From the NCBI GenBank assembly GCA_015501595.1, contig JADNRX010000102.1, forward strand, positions 62,001 through 126,000: 64,000 nucleotides of DNA, given 5' to 3'. The notes under the pieces were generated by a model. That model did not search any database and was not told the origin of the DNA. It saw nothing but the letters and a program-made list of their open reading frames with translations. A program made the position numbers and the translations under genes. The first letter of the stretch is position 1. The number at the start of each line of letters is the position of its first letter. Below are positions 10,930 through 21,819 of the stretch, in pieces. The stretch is from Hymenopellis radicata (lineage: Eukaryota; Basidiomycota; Agaricomycetes; Agaricales; Physalacriaceae).

Positions 10930-11110
10930 TCAGTATATGTAGTGATCTAGAGGCAGTATAGTAAGCACTAAGCAGTGAAATCAGTGAGGTATTGTACAAG
11001 CATCAGCAGTATGGTAAGCAGTAAGTGACGAAAGCAGTAAGAGGTATTGTATAAGCATGAGCAGTATCATATAAAAGCAGCGGAAGTTGCAGAACATATT
11101 GTATAAGCGA
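10930..11110. repeat. Short imperfect tandem repeat downstream of two convergent genes
   Basis: Blocks such as GTATTGTACAAGCATCAGCA, GTATTGTATAAGCATGAGCA and AAGCAGT recur with a period of about 60 bp. The stretch lies between the convergent 3' ends at 10894 and 11190. Confidence 0.5.
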
Positions 11111-11189
11111 AAATCCTATAAAATTCTAAGCAGAGCTGTTAAGCATCAGTACAAATACTAAGGCCTGATAGAGAAACACACGTACCAGA

Positions 11190-13132
11190 TCATTGAAAGC
11201 AAATATGGAGATGCGCTTCGTGCGCCACAAAAGTGCGCGCACGTTTGCACTTTTCACAGATCAGATATCTGGTTGAGAGCAAGCAGAACACATCCTCAGG
11301 AACTCCAATATAGGACGCCCACAACGCCCACGCAACGGTCAACGCGTCATCGGGAAATTCAACAGACGTGTCAAAGGTATTGGCGTACTGTTGTGGCACG
11401 ATCAACGAAGCTGGCGAAATGTGCAGCTTGGCGCGTGAAGTAGTATCTAAAGCAGAGACTGAAATAGAGTTAGATTCAGTCCCAAATGAATGAACAAATA
11501 TAGCGAACCAGGCTTAAGTGATTCGCCGTGCGCACATGCCCAAATCCCTTTCATTAATACGTAGTGCTTTAACATAGCCTCTCCTTCGAAGACACGGAGA
11601 CACGACGAGCACTTGACAGTAGAGCGAAGAAGGCCTTGGAGAGCGTCTACGTGCACGCCGATAATGGATGTCAATTGGCGTAACGCCACATTTGATGGAA
11701 CATTATTGAAATACCCAATGATGTTTTCTGCGCTAATGGTGCGGTACGGGTCCAGAGAGACGTGGGCTGTATCTGGGTGTCCAGGATGAGATTTTGGATA
11801 CTCTATTCAGGTTAAGTAAGTTGTGAGGACTTGTATACCCAATAAACGAACTGTTGTAGTGACCCAAGTCGAATAAGGCCTCGGTTGCTTTGATTAATGT
11901 GTGATCTACAAGGGAATCAGTTAAATGATCAAGGTCCAAATGAAGAGGGTAGGCCGTACCAATTGCTTTGCCTGCTGCGACTTGCTTAGCACTAAGCATA
12001 TCTAAATCGTTTGCGCGGTTTCCAAGTGGGATCACAGATATGATCTTCGAGTTTTTTTGTGCTTGCGACGAGGGCCGAGAGTCTGAAATTGCCGGAGAGC
12101 GCTGTCTGCGCCGTTGTGGAGGTGACGGGTATGAGTCGACATCGATAGGCATGGGCTTATTACCGCGAGGTTCGACATGTCCCTGCCAAATGACTTCAAC
12201 TTCATCGTCTGACTCATTATTGGACTTTCGCTTCTGGGGGATTTTCTGAGCAGAAGACATGGCGTCTGTACGGCTGGAGGAAGGACCTGGCGCGGCGCGT
12301 GGTGGAGCAGACGGTGAGGCGTGAGATGAAGCAGATGGTGTGGCACGAGGTGGAGCAGATGGGGCGGCACGAGGTGGAGCAGACGGCGCGGCGCGCGGTG
12401 GAGCAGATGACGCAGCACGAGGTGGACGATACACTGGAGGAGCCGGTACAGGCTGAGGTATAGCAGGAGGAGGAGGCACTTGGAACTCGTTTTGATAGTC
12501 GAATCCAGGGTTTGCCCGTGGTACACCCAAGAGCGCACGATACGGGTTTTCCAAGCAGTGGACCACCAGCGGGTCCGTGTAATTGATAACAGGAATAATG
12601 AGTTTCTTGTCCAGGAATAAATCTGGGAACGATTTCCTCATCGCATTCTTGACGACAACTAACATAGTCGGACTGAGTATGCATCATTCAACAGCAAAGC
12701 AGGGATTACTTACTAGTATATGCACATGAGTGCGTCGAAGGTGAAAGCGCGTCCACAACCATTCCATTAACCTGTCGATTGAGATGGACCTTAATGCGAC
12801 ATTTTTCAAGGTCGTTCGTAGGCACGGCCGCGTGAACACAAAATATATCGTAAGGAAGGAAATCGTTCAGTCTGTCCGCGCCAATTTCTGAAGCACTGTA
12901 GTTTCCATGAATTTTAACGGGCCTAATAGTACAAAATTGAAGTTAGTACTAGACTAGTGTTGCAGTCAGAAAACACGTACCGAGGCAATCCGATTAGATC
13001 AGCTTTGTCGCGGTCGTACGAAGCCAGCCATCCACGGTCAAACAAGTTTTTCAACAAGTTCTTATAAACTGTACCCCACGGATGCGGCGGCTCTCGCAGA
13101 CCAGCTTGCGCCGGCGACGGAAGAGGAGGCAT
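11190..13132 (-). CDS. Uncharacterised protein with Ala/Pro/Ser repeats and C-terminal Cys/His motif
   Basis: Starting at ATG 13132, exons join over short introns (12923-12980 GTACGT...TTAG, about 12666-12711, about 11800-11855 and about 11445-11505). The first part reads FDRGWLASYDRDKADLIGLP and EIGADRLNDFLPYDIFC. A disordered middle follows, with about nine copies of an APSAPPRA-type repeat (about 12290-12430) and a Lys/Arg/Asp-rich stretch with NNESDDEVEVIW. The C-terminal part has CSSCLRVF and CEKCKRARTFVAHEAHLHIC, a C-x2-C-x12-H-x3-H-x-H-x-C cluster that could bind zinc. The frame stays open across every junction, so the gene looks intact. I do not recognise the family. One intron near 11830 has an uncertain donor. 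Confidence 0.65.
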
Positions 13133-13274
13133 CTTGACGGTGGTGGTCCGAGAGAACTAAAGAACTAAGACGCGTAATCTGCCAGAAGGCAGTCGAAAAT
13201 GGTTATATTGAGTGACTATCGAAGGGGTGGGGCGAAGCACGAAGATATAAAGCGAGTAGAAGGCAAGACGCGCC

Positions 13275-14482
13275 TAAGGAATAGCACGGGAGGATCCGCG
13301 GGTGTCGGGAGGGACACCCACGCCCGTGCCCGCCGCGGGTTAACACCCGTACCATATGGGTACGGGCTACGCGGGTTTGCTAACCCATGGGTCAGCCCAT
13401 GGGTTCTCACCCAAATCCATTCATGCCCGACGAGCATCCCCGGGCAATGGCACGGGGACGCTCAGTCGCGCATGATGCAGGACTGAGGGTGATGGCAGTA
13501 GTGGGAATGGTGACGGAGATGGTGCTGGTCGCGTCGTCGTCGTCGTCTCGTCACCGCATCCTCCGTGAGTCCCAAGGTCCGGCTTCCCCAAATCCTTATG
13601 CAGAGCATCAATAATCTTCTGCGTATTATCCTTGAGCCTATACCCAATCTGCAGAGCAGATATTTGGGAAATGGGATGCTTTGCCAGTGCGAAACGTCGC
13701 ATCAAACTGCGCGTGAATCTGAAAGTAGAGATATTAGAATATTCAGTGCTATTCGACGTGGAACGAACCGCGACTATCTCAGAAATGGGCATGTAGGCCA
13801 AGGTCATCATGGTGGTAGGAACTAAAGAAGGTAACAAGCAACAGTTGATGGAGATTAAACAAACGTTACCGTGTCCCGCGTCCCGCAGGCGGCAGCCTCA
13901 TCACCTCAACCTCATCACTGGGTCCCGCATCCTTATCATCGCCATCTTCGTCGTCATCCATCATTGTCGTCGTCGGTATCATCAACGTCCAGTCGTCTGT
14001 GGTGGTCGTGGTCGTGGTGGGTTCGTTGTCGTCCTTGGCTGCTGTCACAGAGACAGCAGCAAGAAGTCTGGTGAAGAGCCAGGGCGAGAAGTAACACCCC
14101 GGAGGCCGCCTGACCGTTGTCAGAGCGGCGGTGGCGAAGACTGTCGCTCACTCAGTGGTGATCATAAGAGAGAGAGAGAGAGACTCGATCGAACGCTGAC
14201 GCGTCATCTCGGATCTCGGCCCTAAACGCCGGATCGCGAGAAATTGACGCGCATGTCTTGTTTGGGGCCCGTTTACTTCAGAAAAAAATTGTAAATTAAC
14301 TTTAAATATATATCTACATTTTCATACTCGCGCCTCTAAGCAGCACTTGCCTAAATAGGCAGTACGGGTTGGTGCGGGTGCAGTGGGCTGCCCACGGGTG
14401 TCTAGCTCACGACCCACACCCGTGCCCGCGCCAACCCGTACCCACAACCCACGCCAACCCACGAAACCCGTGCTGTTCCCTA
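13275..14482. mobile_element. 1.2-kb hAT-type non-autonomous element with captured gene piece
   Basis: The left end TAAGGAATAGCACGGG and the inverse of the right end, TAGGGAACAGCACGGG, are 16-bp terminal inverted repeats. They are flanked exactly by GACGCGCC at 13267-13274 and 14483-14490, an 8-bp target duplication as in hAT elements. The subterminal regions are full of ACCCGT/ACCCAC repeats and perfect palindromes (ACCCGTACCATATGGGTACGGG at about 13345; CCCATGGGTCAGCCCATGGG at about 13383). No transposase is present. Cargo includes the aldehyde-dehydrogenase piece at 13560-13830. Parts of both ends recur in the 3.4-kb element at 54071-57469. Confidence 0.85.
13560..13830 (-). pseudogene. 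Captured aldehyde dehydrogenase N-terminal fragment
   Basis: Read on the minus strand, AYMPISEI is followed by an intron-like GTTCGT...TTTCAG, then IHAQFDATFRTGK, and in another frame LQIGYRLKDNTQKIIDALHK and DLGKP. This is the start of the aldehyde dehydrogenase fold as found in fungal ALDH3-like enzymes (LGYMLKDN...ALHADLGRP). The catalytic Cys and Glu regions are absent and the frame is broken, so only a piece was copied. Retention of an intron points to DNA-level capture rather than a cDNA. Confidence 0.65.
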
Positions 14483-14743
14483 GACGCGCCATTGCCATTT
14501 CTAGCGTGAGGGCGCGATAGCCCGATCATCTAAAAATATTGAATTACCGGTTGCTGCTCGGACCGACTCGGACCTGTCAACGGGACCTGTAAGAAGAAGA
14601 AGCAAGAGAAAGGGGTCAGGGCGAGTAAGACGACGAAAGTGTCCCCTCCCTTCTCGCTGCTCACTTCGCCCAGTCGATTGTTGGCTTATCGCTATCGTTA
14701 TCTTGCCGGCGCATTGCCGGTCATGAGGTTTGATTCGCAGAGT

Positions 14744-14753
14744 TATTTATAAA
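14744..14753 (+). promoter_or_regulatory. TATA box of the MFS gene
   Basis: TATTTATAAAG followed by TCGGCG lies about 40 bp before ATG 14792. The pseudogene copy keeps TATAAAAGTCGGCG at the matching distance (about 20677-20690, minus strand), so the element was duplicated with the gene. Confidence 0.6.
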
Positions 14754-14791
14754 GTCGGCGTTCCCGCTTGAGAGCTTGAACTTCAACCACC

Positions 14792-16849
14792 ATGTCAGAC
14801 GACAAGCACGCACATCCGGGCGAACAGTCTCGAGGAACCGACGTGGGCGAGGACGACAGCGATGTCGTCGTCGTTGATTGGGATGGGCCGAACGACCCGG
14901 AGAACCCGAAAAAGTACGCGAGATCTATATTCCGTGGTGGAATGGGCGACTGATTCAGGGTAATGCAGCTGGTCGTATGAGAAGAGATGGCGTGCGACGA
15001 TTGCGGTGTCGTTGTTTACATTCGCGAGTACGGTCACGTCGTCGGGCATAGCGCCTGGGAGCAGCAAAATTGCGGAGGAATTTGGGATCACCAGTCAACC
15101 GATAGTTGCAATGACCGTGTCGATCTTTGTGCTCGCCTATGGTAGCTTTCATCTTCCTCTTGATCTCCCTTGCGCGTTCTTTGTACTTACGCGATTCTAA
15201 AGCAATTGGGCCTTTGGTTCGTCTTTGAAACTAGAACACACTCAGGCTACTAATATCGCCTAGTTCATGGCGCCTCTTAGCGAAATCTACGGCCGTACTA
15301 AAGTCATTCAGCTCTCCAATCTCTTCTTCTTTGGTGAACTTCTTCGTACTCCTGGAATAGATGAAGCTAACTTCCATTTATAGCTTGGAACATGGCCTGC
15401 GGTTTTGCACAAAACAAAACCCAGCTCATCATATTTCGTTTCCTTGCTGGTCTAGGCGGTAGCCCACCGCTTGCAGTAGGTATGGGTGTACTCGGCGACA
15501 TGTGGCGCGCAGAAGAGCGTGGCCGAGCAAGCGCGACATATTCACTAGCACCTCTCATGGGCCCCGTCATTGGCCCTGTCATCGGCGCGTGGATTTCGGC
15601 GCGTACGACGTGGAGATGGGTGGTGAGCATTCCTTCTTCCTACAATGTATACTCTTAATCGCTCCTAGTTCTGGTCAACGTGCATATTCGCCATGGCCGT
15701 GCAAGTCATGGGATTGTTTTTCTTACGCGAAAGTGAGCGTGTTTTGCATGTTATCGGCTATTCGGTTCATCTTTTCCCGGTGTTCACAGCGTTCGCTCCT
15801 GTGCTACTAGAGCAGAAAATCGCGCGGTTGCGTAAAGCGGAGGAGCCGGAGAAGGGAGCGCGGAGGTATAGAACCGTGTTTGAAGCGTCAGAGACGCGAA
15901 GGTAATGTGGGAACAGCTACTTCTAGCTAATTTGCTAACGTCCAACTAGCTGGCAGCACATCTTCTCGAAAGCCCTACGCCGCCCATTTGCCCTGTTCAT
16001 GCACGAGTCCATCGTTCAGCTTCTGGGACTGTACATGGCATTCATCTATGGTATATTCTACAGTACGTCCTACTCATCCATTTCGCTCCACACTAGTTCA
16101 CGTCTACGCGCTAGTTTACCTGACGACTATACCCACCATATTCCGAGACGTCTACCACCACCCGCCGGGCGTAGCTGGGCTACACTACTTCGCGCTCGGG
16201 ATCGGGTTGATATTCACTTCACAGCTCAATTCGCGTACAATGGATACGGTGTATATTTACCTGAGAGACAGGAATGGGGGCATCGGGGAGCCAGAGTTTC
16301 GCATTCGTGAGTTACGCACTGGGTCATTGGCATCAACTGACTGGTTCACAGCATCAATGTTCCCAGCATCGGTGTTATTTCCTATCGGGCTCCTCGTCAG
16401 TGGGTGGGCGGCCGAGAAGCAGCTTCATTGGATTGTGGTCGACGTGGGGATGGCGCTTGTGGGCGCAGGTATGATTCTTAGCTTTCAGAGTATTCAGACG
16501 TATTTGGTGGATACATTTACCCTGTTTTCTGCTTCCGGTTAGTGAACTCGCCTTCCGATGCAGCTCGATATTGACCGTGAATGCAGCGTTAGCAGCAGTG
16601 ACATTTATCCGGTCGGTATTTGCATTTGGGTTCCCGCTCTTCGCGCCGGCCATGTATGCGAAGCTGGGATATGGGAAAGGTGATACGATTTTGGCCGTGT
16701 TGGCTATCGTCATCGGATGTCCTTCGTGAGTACCTGACTAAAGTTTGGAGACAATTCTCATCGTGCTCTTGAGGCCTTTCTTGTTTTGGAAATACGGCAA
16801 GGCCGTTCGAATGAGAAGTCGACATACGATGAAACCAGCTGTATCATAA
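14792..16849 (+). CDS. MFS drug:H+ antiporter-1 family transporter
   Basis: ATG 14792 follows CAACCACC, and about ten exons end at TAA 16847-16849. After an acidic N terminus (DSDVVVVDWDGPNDPENPKN) come WSYEKRWR, FTFASTVTSSGIAPGSSKIA, IVAMTVSIFVLAY, FMAPLSEIYGRTKV (the MFS motif A region), FRFLAGLGGSPPLAVGMGVL, WRAEERGRASATYSLAPLMG and GPVIGAWI (motif C-like), the usual DHA1 order of 12 helices. The central loop has WQHIFSKALRRPFALF and the C half ends GFPLFAPAMYAKLGYGKG. The DPENPKNW stretch is typical of fungal FLR1/polyamine-type plasma membrane exporters. The substrate cannot be read. It is the intact partner of the inverted copy at 18581-20640. Confidence 0.85.
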
Positions 16850-17323
16850 TGTCTACGATGGCTGTATGAAACTAAGTATATAGACGCAGATCATGTACAA
16901 AGATACGATATCTGTGAGAATAGAGCAAATAGTCCGGTCACAATATTCATTTTGATGTGGCACTGAATACCTGTTCCTATGTTACTATATTGGAAACCGC
17001 GTACGCTAACCAGGGACCTTGTCGGCCGCTTCGCGGCCTCGAAACGTAGCGCCACATCTCACGACCTTGAAAGTCTTGGTTCGCAGGCTAAGAAGTCTCC
17101 TAGGGGTGGTTGGTCCATTTACTCTTTATTTTCTGTATATTTAGCTTGCCTTTGTGTCGGCTACGACGGTTCTAGTTTCGCATGTCGTGCTCTTTTCTGG
17201 TCGCTCAAGAAGGTCGGCAGCCGTCGGCTTAGCAGGACTTGCCTTCGACGTAGGGGCGCGGGCACAGATGCTGTGAATTCATGGAGCCAGGAGGATTCAG
17301 TCGCACATTCAGAGCCAAAAAGA

Positions 17324-17415
17324 TACACCGAAGGGGAGTCGAACCCCTGCCGCTTGCTTGAGACAATCCAGCTGTAGATGGAAGGCAAGCATGATAACCG
17401 CTTCACCATCGGTGT
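17324..17415 (-). tRNA. tRNA-Gly (UCC) with a 20-nt intron
   Basis: On the minus strand the acceptor arms ACACCGA (from 17415) and TCGGTGT pair over 7 bp. The D arm is GTGA/TCAT, the anticodon stem CTTGC/GCAAG, and the T arm AGGGG-TTCGACT-CCCCT. The loop is C-T-TCC-A then A, with the UCC anticodon at 17380-17382. A 20-nt insert at 17359-17378 sits one base 3' of the anticodon, the standard place for nuclear tRNA introns. The mature length is 72 nt before CCA. It lies 95 bp upstream of the ATG at 17511, on the opposite strand. Confidence 0.85.
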
Positions 17416-17510
17416 CTGCAATGTAAGGGCAGGTGTTAAAGCTCTGGGCTCTGTAAAACTGCCAGCTTCCAAACGCAGACCACGCTCGTTGTCTGTTGTC
17501 TTCCTCCACC

Positions 17511-18202
17511 ATGTCGATCTCTTTGCTCACCGTCACGCTCGCTCTAGCCGCCGTCGTCAACGCTGCGATCTACCCAACCCAGCCGGTGCGCGACACGGTG
17601 TACACTGCTGGGCAGCCCGCCGTGCTCGAATGGAACGACGATCCCCCATCAGGACCCATGGGACCGTTCAAGGTCGAGCTCTTTGCCGGCGAACACGTAC
17701 GCGCCTTTGTTTTATCGCTCTGCAGAGCCTTTATCACTGTTGTCTAGACTTATATCACGACTTTGGCGCGTAATGTTGATCCAGAATCCGGGACATACAC
17801 GGTCTACCTTTCTCGCGACCTGCCGTACATCGGAAACGTCTAGTAAGTCGTTTACCTTTGATTTGACGCAAGGCGTTTATTTGTAGCACTATGCGCATGA
17901 TCTCTGCAAAGCCCCACAAGATCGTCTACACCTCCAACTTTACCATCCAAGGCATCGTCCAAACCCAATCCTCGGAAACCTACTCTGAAGCGCAGCTCGC
18001 CTTTCAGGCCTCCTCTATACCTAGCGTCTCCTCAAACTCTTATACCCTCACGCCCGCAACAATCTCCTCCTCAATCGCAGATGTCAGCTCTGCCACTACC
18101 ATATCCGAGGTCAACTCGGCTTCGCGACGCCTAGATCTCGACCTCAATCGCTTTGTCGCTATTCTATGGCCAGCACTTGTAGGCATATCCATGGCGATGT
18201 AG
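17511..18202 (+). CDS. Ser/Thr-rich GPI-anchored protein, Kre9/Knh1-like domain
   Basis: Three exons (17511-17696, 17748-17842, 17887-18202) encode a secreted protein. The signal peptide is MSISLLTVTLALAAVVNAA. A Kre9/Knh1-type domain follows: YPTQPVRDTVYTAGQPAVLE, W-N-D-D, then TLARNVDPESGTYTVYLSRD. Next is a Ser/Thr-rich stretch (about residues 120-170) and a hydrophobic tail, FVAILWPALVGISMAM, fitting GPI attachment. Family members are cell-wall or plasma-membrane proteins of unknown biochemical role; yeast Kre9 is linked to beta-1,6-glucan. The gene lies between the two inverted MFS copies. Confidence 0.75.
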
Positions 18203-18580
18203 ACGGACATTTTCATCTCCCTGCACATGTATTTCTATCCCACTGTATCCATTACTACTCAAGGCATCTCTGTTTGTTAACCACTCAGCCAAGTCCCCGC
18301 GTTGAGTATATCCGTCAACCAGACCTCTTTCCAGGTATGAGACGGTCACGACAAGTAGTAATGAAGCTGCCGCAATGGAATGAATCGGCGGGCATAACAG
18401 CCGTTTCAGTGTATAGCGGTAGAGTTGCCGAACAACCGTGTAGTCTGAGCATGCGTCGAAGGTACAGTCCTTAGAGGCTCCGCACCACGTACGTCCACTA
18501 AGTATCACTCTAATTACTATAGCGCTCTACTAACACATCAAAGGATTGCCTATATAATTTGGGCAATTCCATTGTAGCCA

Positions 18581-20640
18581 TCATGACACAACTGGCTTCA
18601 TCGTATGTCGACTCCGCATCCTTACATCCTTGCCGTATTTCCAAAACAAGAACGGTCTGGAGGGCACGATTAGGATCGCGCGTGGCATACGTTAGTCGGG
18701 AACTCACGAAGGACATCCAATGACAATCGCCAACACCGCCAAAACCGTATCGCCCTTCCCATAACCCAGCTTCGCATACATCGCCGGCGCAAACAAGGGA
18801 AACCCAAACGAAAACACCGACCGCATGAATGTCACTGTTGCTAATACTGAATTCACGGCGATCAGCATTAGGACAGATGAGAAGTAGAGGCCCACTAACC
18901 AGATGCGGCGAACAGTGTGAAAGTGTCAACCAAATACGTCTGAATGCTCTGAACGCTCAGTATCATACCCGCGCCTACAAGCGCCATCCCGAGGTCAACC
19001 ACCACCCAATGAAGCTGCTTCTGCGCCGCCCACCCACTCACGAGGAGCCCGATGGAAGTATCACCGACCCAGGAAACATCGACGCTACGAATCGGTTAGC
19101 CGATGTTAACCAACGAGCGAATTAAACTCACGAATCCGAAACTCTGGCTCTCCAATACCGCCATTCCGGTCTCTCAAATAAATATACACCCTGTCCATGG
19201 TGCGCGCATTAAGCTGTGAAGTAAATATCAACCCGATCCCGAGCGCGAAGTAGTGCAGCCCAGCTACGCCCGGTGGGTGGTGGTAGACGTCTCGGAATAT
19301 GGTGTGTATAGTCGTCAGATATACTAGCGCGCGGACGTGAACGAGCGCGGAGCGATATCGATGAGGAGGACGTACGGTAGAAGATGCCATAGATGAAGGC
19401 CATATACAGTCCGAGAAGCTGAACGATGGACTCGTGCATGAACAGGGCAAAGGGCCGGCGTAGGGCTTTCGAGAAGATGTGCTGCCAGCTAGTTGTACGT
19501 TAGCAAATCCGCTAGAAGTAGTAGCCATTACCACATTACCTTCGCGTCTCTGACGCTTCGAACACGGTTCTATACCTCCGTGCGCCGCCCTTCTCTTCAT
19601 CCTCCTCACTGCGCAGCTTCACAATTTTCTTCTCCAGCAGTACAGGAGCGAATGCTGTGAGTACCTAGATAAGGTGAACCGAACAGCCGATATCGTGCAA
19701 AACACGCTCACTTTCTCGTAAGAGAAAGAATCCCATGACTTGAACGGCCATCGCGAATATGCTTGTAGACCAGAACTATATATCGACAGTTACTCAGAAT
19801 GCGCTGTGCATGAGAGATGACTACTCACCACCCATCTCCACGTCGTACATGCGCGTAATCCACGCGCCGATGACGGGTCCAATGACGGGGCCCATGAGAG
19901 GGCTAGTGAATACGTCGCGCTTGCTCGGCCACGCTCTTCTGCGCGCCACACGTCGCCAAGCACGCCCATGCCTACTGCAAGCGGCGGGCTGCCCCTAGAC
20001 CAGCGAGGAAACGAAATATGATGAGTTGGGTTTTGTTTTGTGCAAAACCGCAGGCCATGTTGAAAGCTAAGTAACAAACTTAGCGCTAGATATGCGATGA
20101 ATGGGAAGAAGGTCACCGAAGAAGAAGAGATTGGAGAGCTGGAGGATGAGCGTACGACCGTAGATCTCACTAAGCGGCGCCATGAACTAGGCGATATTAG
20201 TAAACACAATGTGCACTCGGGCTGAAAAGACGAACCAATGGCCCGATTGCTACGAAAGTTCTGTGAGTAGAAGGACCATTCAACAAAGACGAAACCCACC
20301 ATATGCCAGAACAAATATCGACACGGTCATGGCAACCATCGGCTGGCTCGTAATGCCAAATTCCTCAGCAATCTTCCTACTGGCAGGCGCAATCCCCGAC
20401 GACGTGATCGTGCTCGCGAATGTGAACAGCGACACCGCAATCGTCACCCGCCACCTCTTCTCATACGGCCAACTGCGCGTTCTCAAAATCAGTATCCACC
20501 GGACAAAAGAGAGATCTTGCATACTTCTTGGGATTTTCCGGGTCGTCCGGTCCATCCCAGTCGACGACGACGACATCGCTGTAGTCCTCGCCCACGTCGG
20601 TCACGGTTTGCTGCGACTTTCCACCTGTCTCGTCTGACAT
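18581..20640 (-). pseudogene. Decayed inverted copy of the MFS transporter
   Basis: It starts at ATG 20640 (DVGEDYSDVVVVDWDGPDDP) and ends in KPVVS and TGA 18581. The introns lie at matching places to 14792-16849. The reading frame is lost near 20000 (GGGGCAGCCC where the intact copy has GGCGGTAGCCC) and again near 19890 (CTAGCCCTCTC against CTAGCACCTCTC), and a one-base insertion follows in GGATTACGCGCATG. The C-terminal half (DVYHHPPGVAGLHYFALGIG onward) is still well kept, so decay is recent relative to the duplication. A product could not include all twelve helices. Confidence 0.8.
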
Positions 20641-20769
20641 GGTGCTTCGAGTTCAAGTTGAAGTTTGGTGGTTCATGGGCGCCGACTTTTATAGATGGAT
20701 AAATCTGTTAATCGCTCCTCATGGCTGGCGATGGGGCTTGGATGTGAACGATGCCAAGTGAGAAGCGAG

Positions 20770-21040
20770 AAGTTAGGTCCTAAAGGAGAGAACTGACAAC
20801 TCAGAGGGGAAGGCCGGGGGGTAATAGAGTGGATGCGGTATTGAGGGAAGCTTCGCCAAGGTCAATCTCTGTCTGTGACGCGGACCACTCTCTGCGGACC
20901 TTGTTCGCAGAATAAGCAAACGACTTGAAGCATGAAGCGAAGAAAAAAGCCACGTAAAATGAAGCAAGGCTTCGGATGCATAGACCAGGTCGACCCACAC
21001 TCACCTGTTTGATTTTTCAAGTGCCAAGACCTGACCTGTT
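20770..21040 (-). repeat. Copy of the dispersed repeat found at 40-290
   Basis: The reverse complement aligns with 40-290 over several blocks (GTGAGTGTGGGTCGAC, AGAGAGTGGTCCGC, CTTCCCCTCTGAG). It lies just upstream of the MFS pseudogene. Identity is moderate, so the repeat is old. Confidence 0.5.
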
Positions 21041-21101
21041 CTTCGACGGGGAGAAGTAATCGCCGGGCCAGTACATTGAGGCGCATTTAGATACCGATGC
21101 G

Positions 21102-21700
21102 TCAACTGGGAATCCTGAAGTGACGATTTAGCAAGAAGACTCGGATGCCGGTAAACAGTACCTCGGAGCTGTACACATGTATGGAGCTGCGCCGACTCTT
21201 GGCGACATGCAGTAGCGCCTGCGCTAATACGTACTGAAAGGATAGCAGAATCCCGTCATCCGAAGGCGCGGAGTCTGGCACACCGAGTGGGAATGTCACA
21301 TGAAAGCCCTGTGGCGCTTCTGCGCAGTACTTTTGCGTCTCAACACAAACGGGCCCATAAGAGTGAATATTCGAAGGCTCACGAGCGTAGGAACATCTGT
21401 CGAGTGATGGTTGAAGACAAGGTATAAACCCACGTGATCGTGAGTCATTCTCAAAACAAATTGAAATTGATCCGATTCCGAAACGTGTGCTGGTCCCGAA
21501 CGAAGTGCTCGATTCCTGGATTCGTGTGGCGCAGATCACTACGACTCGTGTTACTGCCAAGTGTTTTTCGAAAACGCCACCGCGCTCCGCCAAGCCGTCG
21601 TCTTCAACACCTTCTGGCTAGGATTCGCGTTGAAGGCACCACCACCACTCATATGGACCTGGTGCTCTATGATGTGGCAGCGTGCCTTGAAGTTGACTTC
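21102..21700 (-). CDS. Uncertain minus-strand coding region
   Basis: A 163-codon frame (21593-21102) contains PQGFHVTFPLGVPDSAPSDD and RRSSIHVYSSEVLFTGIRVF, which look protein-like. A further stretch upstream (SGGGAFNANPSQKVLKTTAW, about 21640) is in another frame. I do not recognise a family. It may be the 3' part of a gene with unplaced introns, or a remnant. Confidence 0.3.
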
Positions 21701-21819
21701 GAAAAGGGTCTGAATCTCCGTAAATGCCGGTTACCAGTGGACGCTCACATATATTCAGTGCGATGTCCGTGCGCTTTACACTTCAACTTGTCGGTGGCGA
21801 CACAAATAGACTGACGACT

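Noticed and set aside
12032..12687. Two long minus-strand frames overlapping the gene at 11190-13132
   Set aside because: They are shadows of the repeated Ala/Pro/Ser codons in other phases; only the chosen frame continues across exons.
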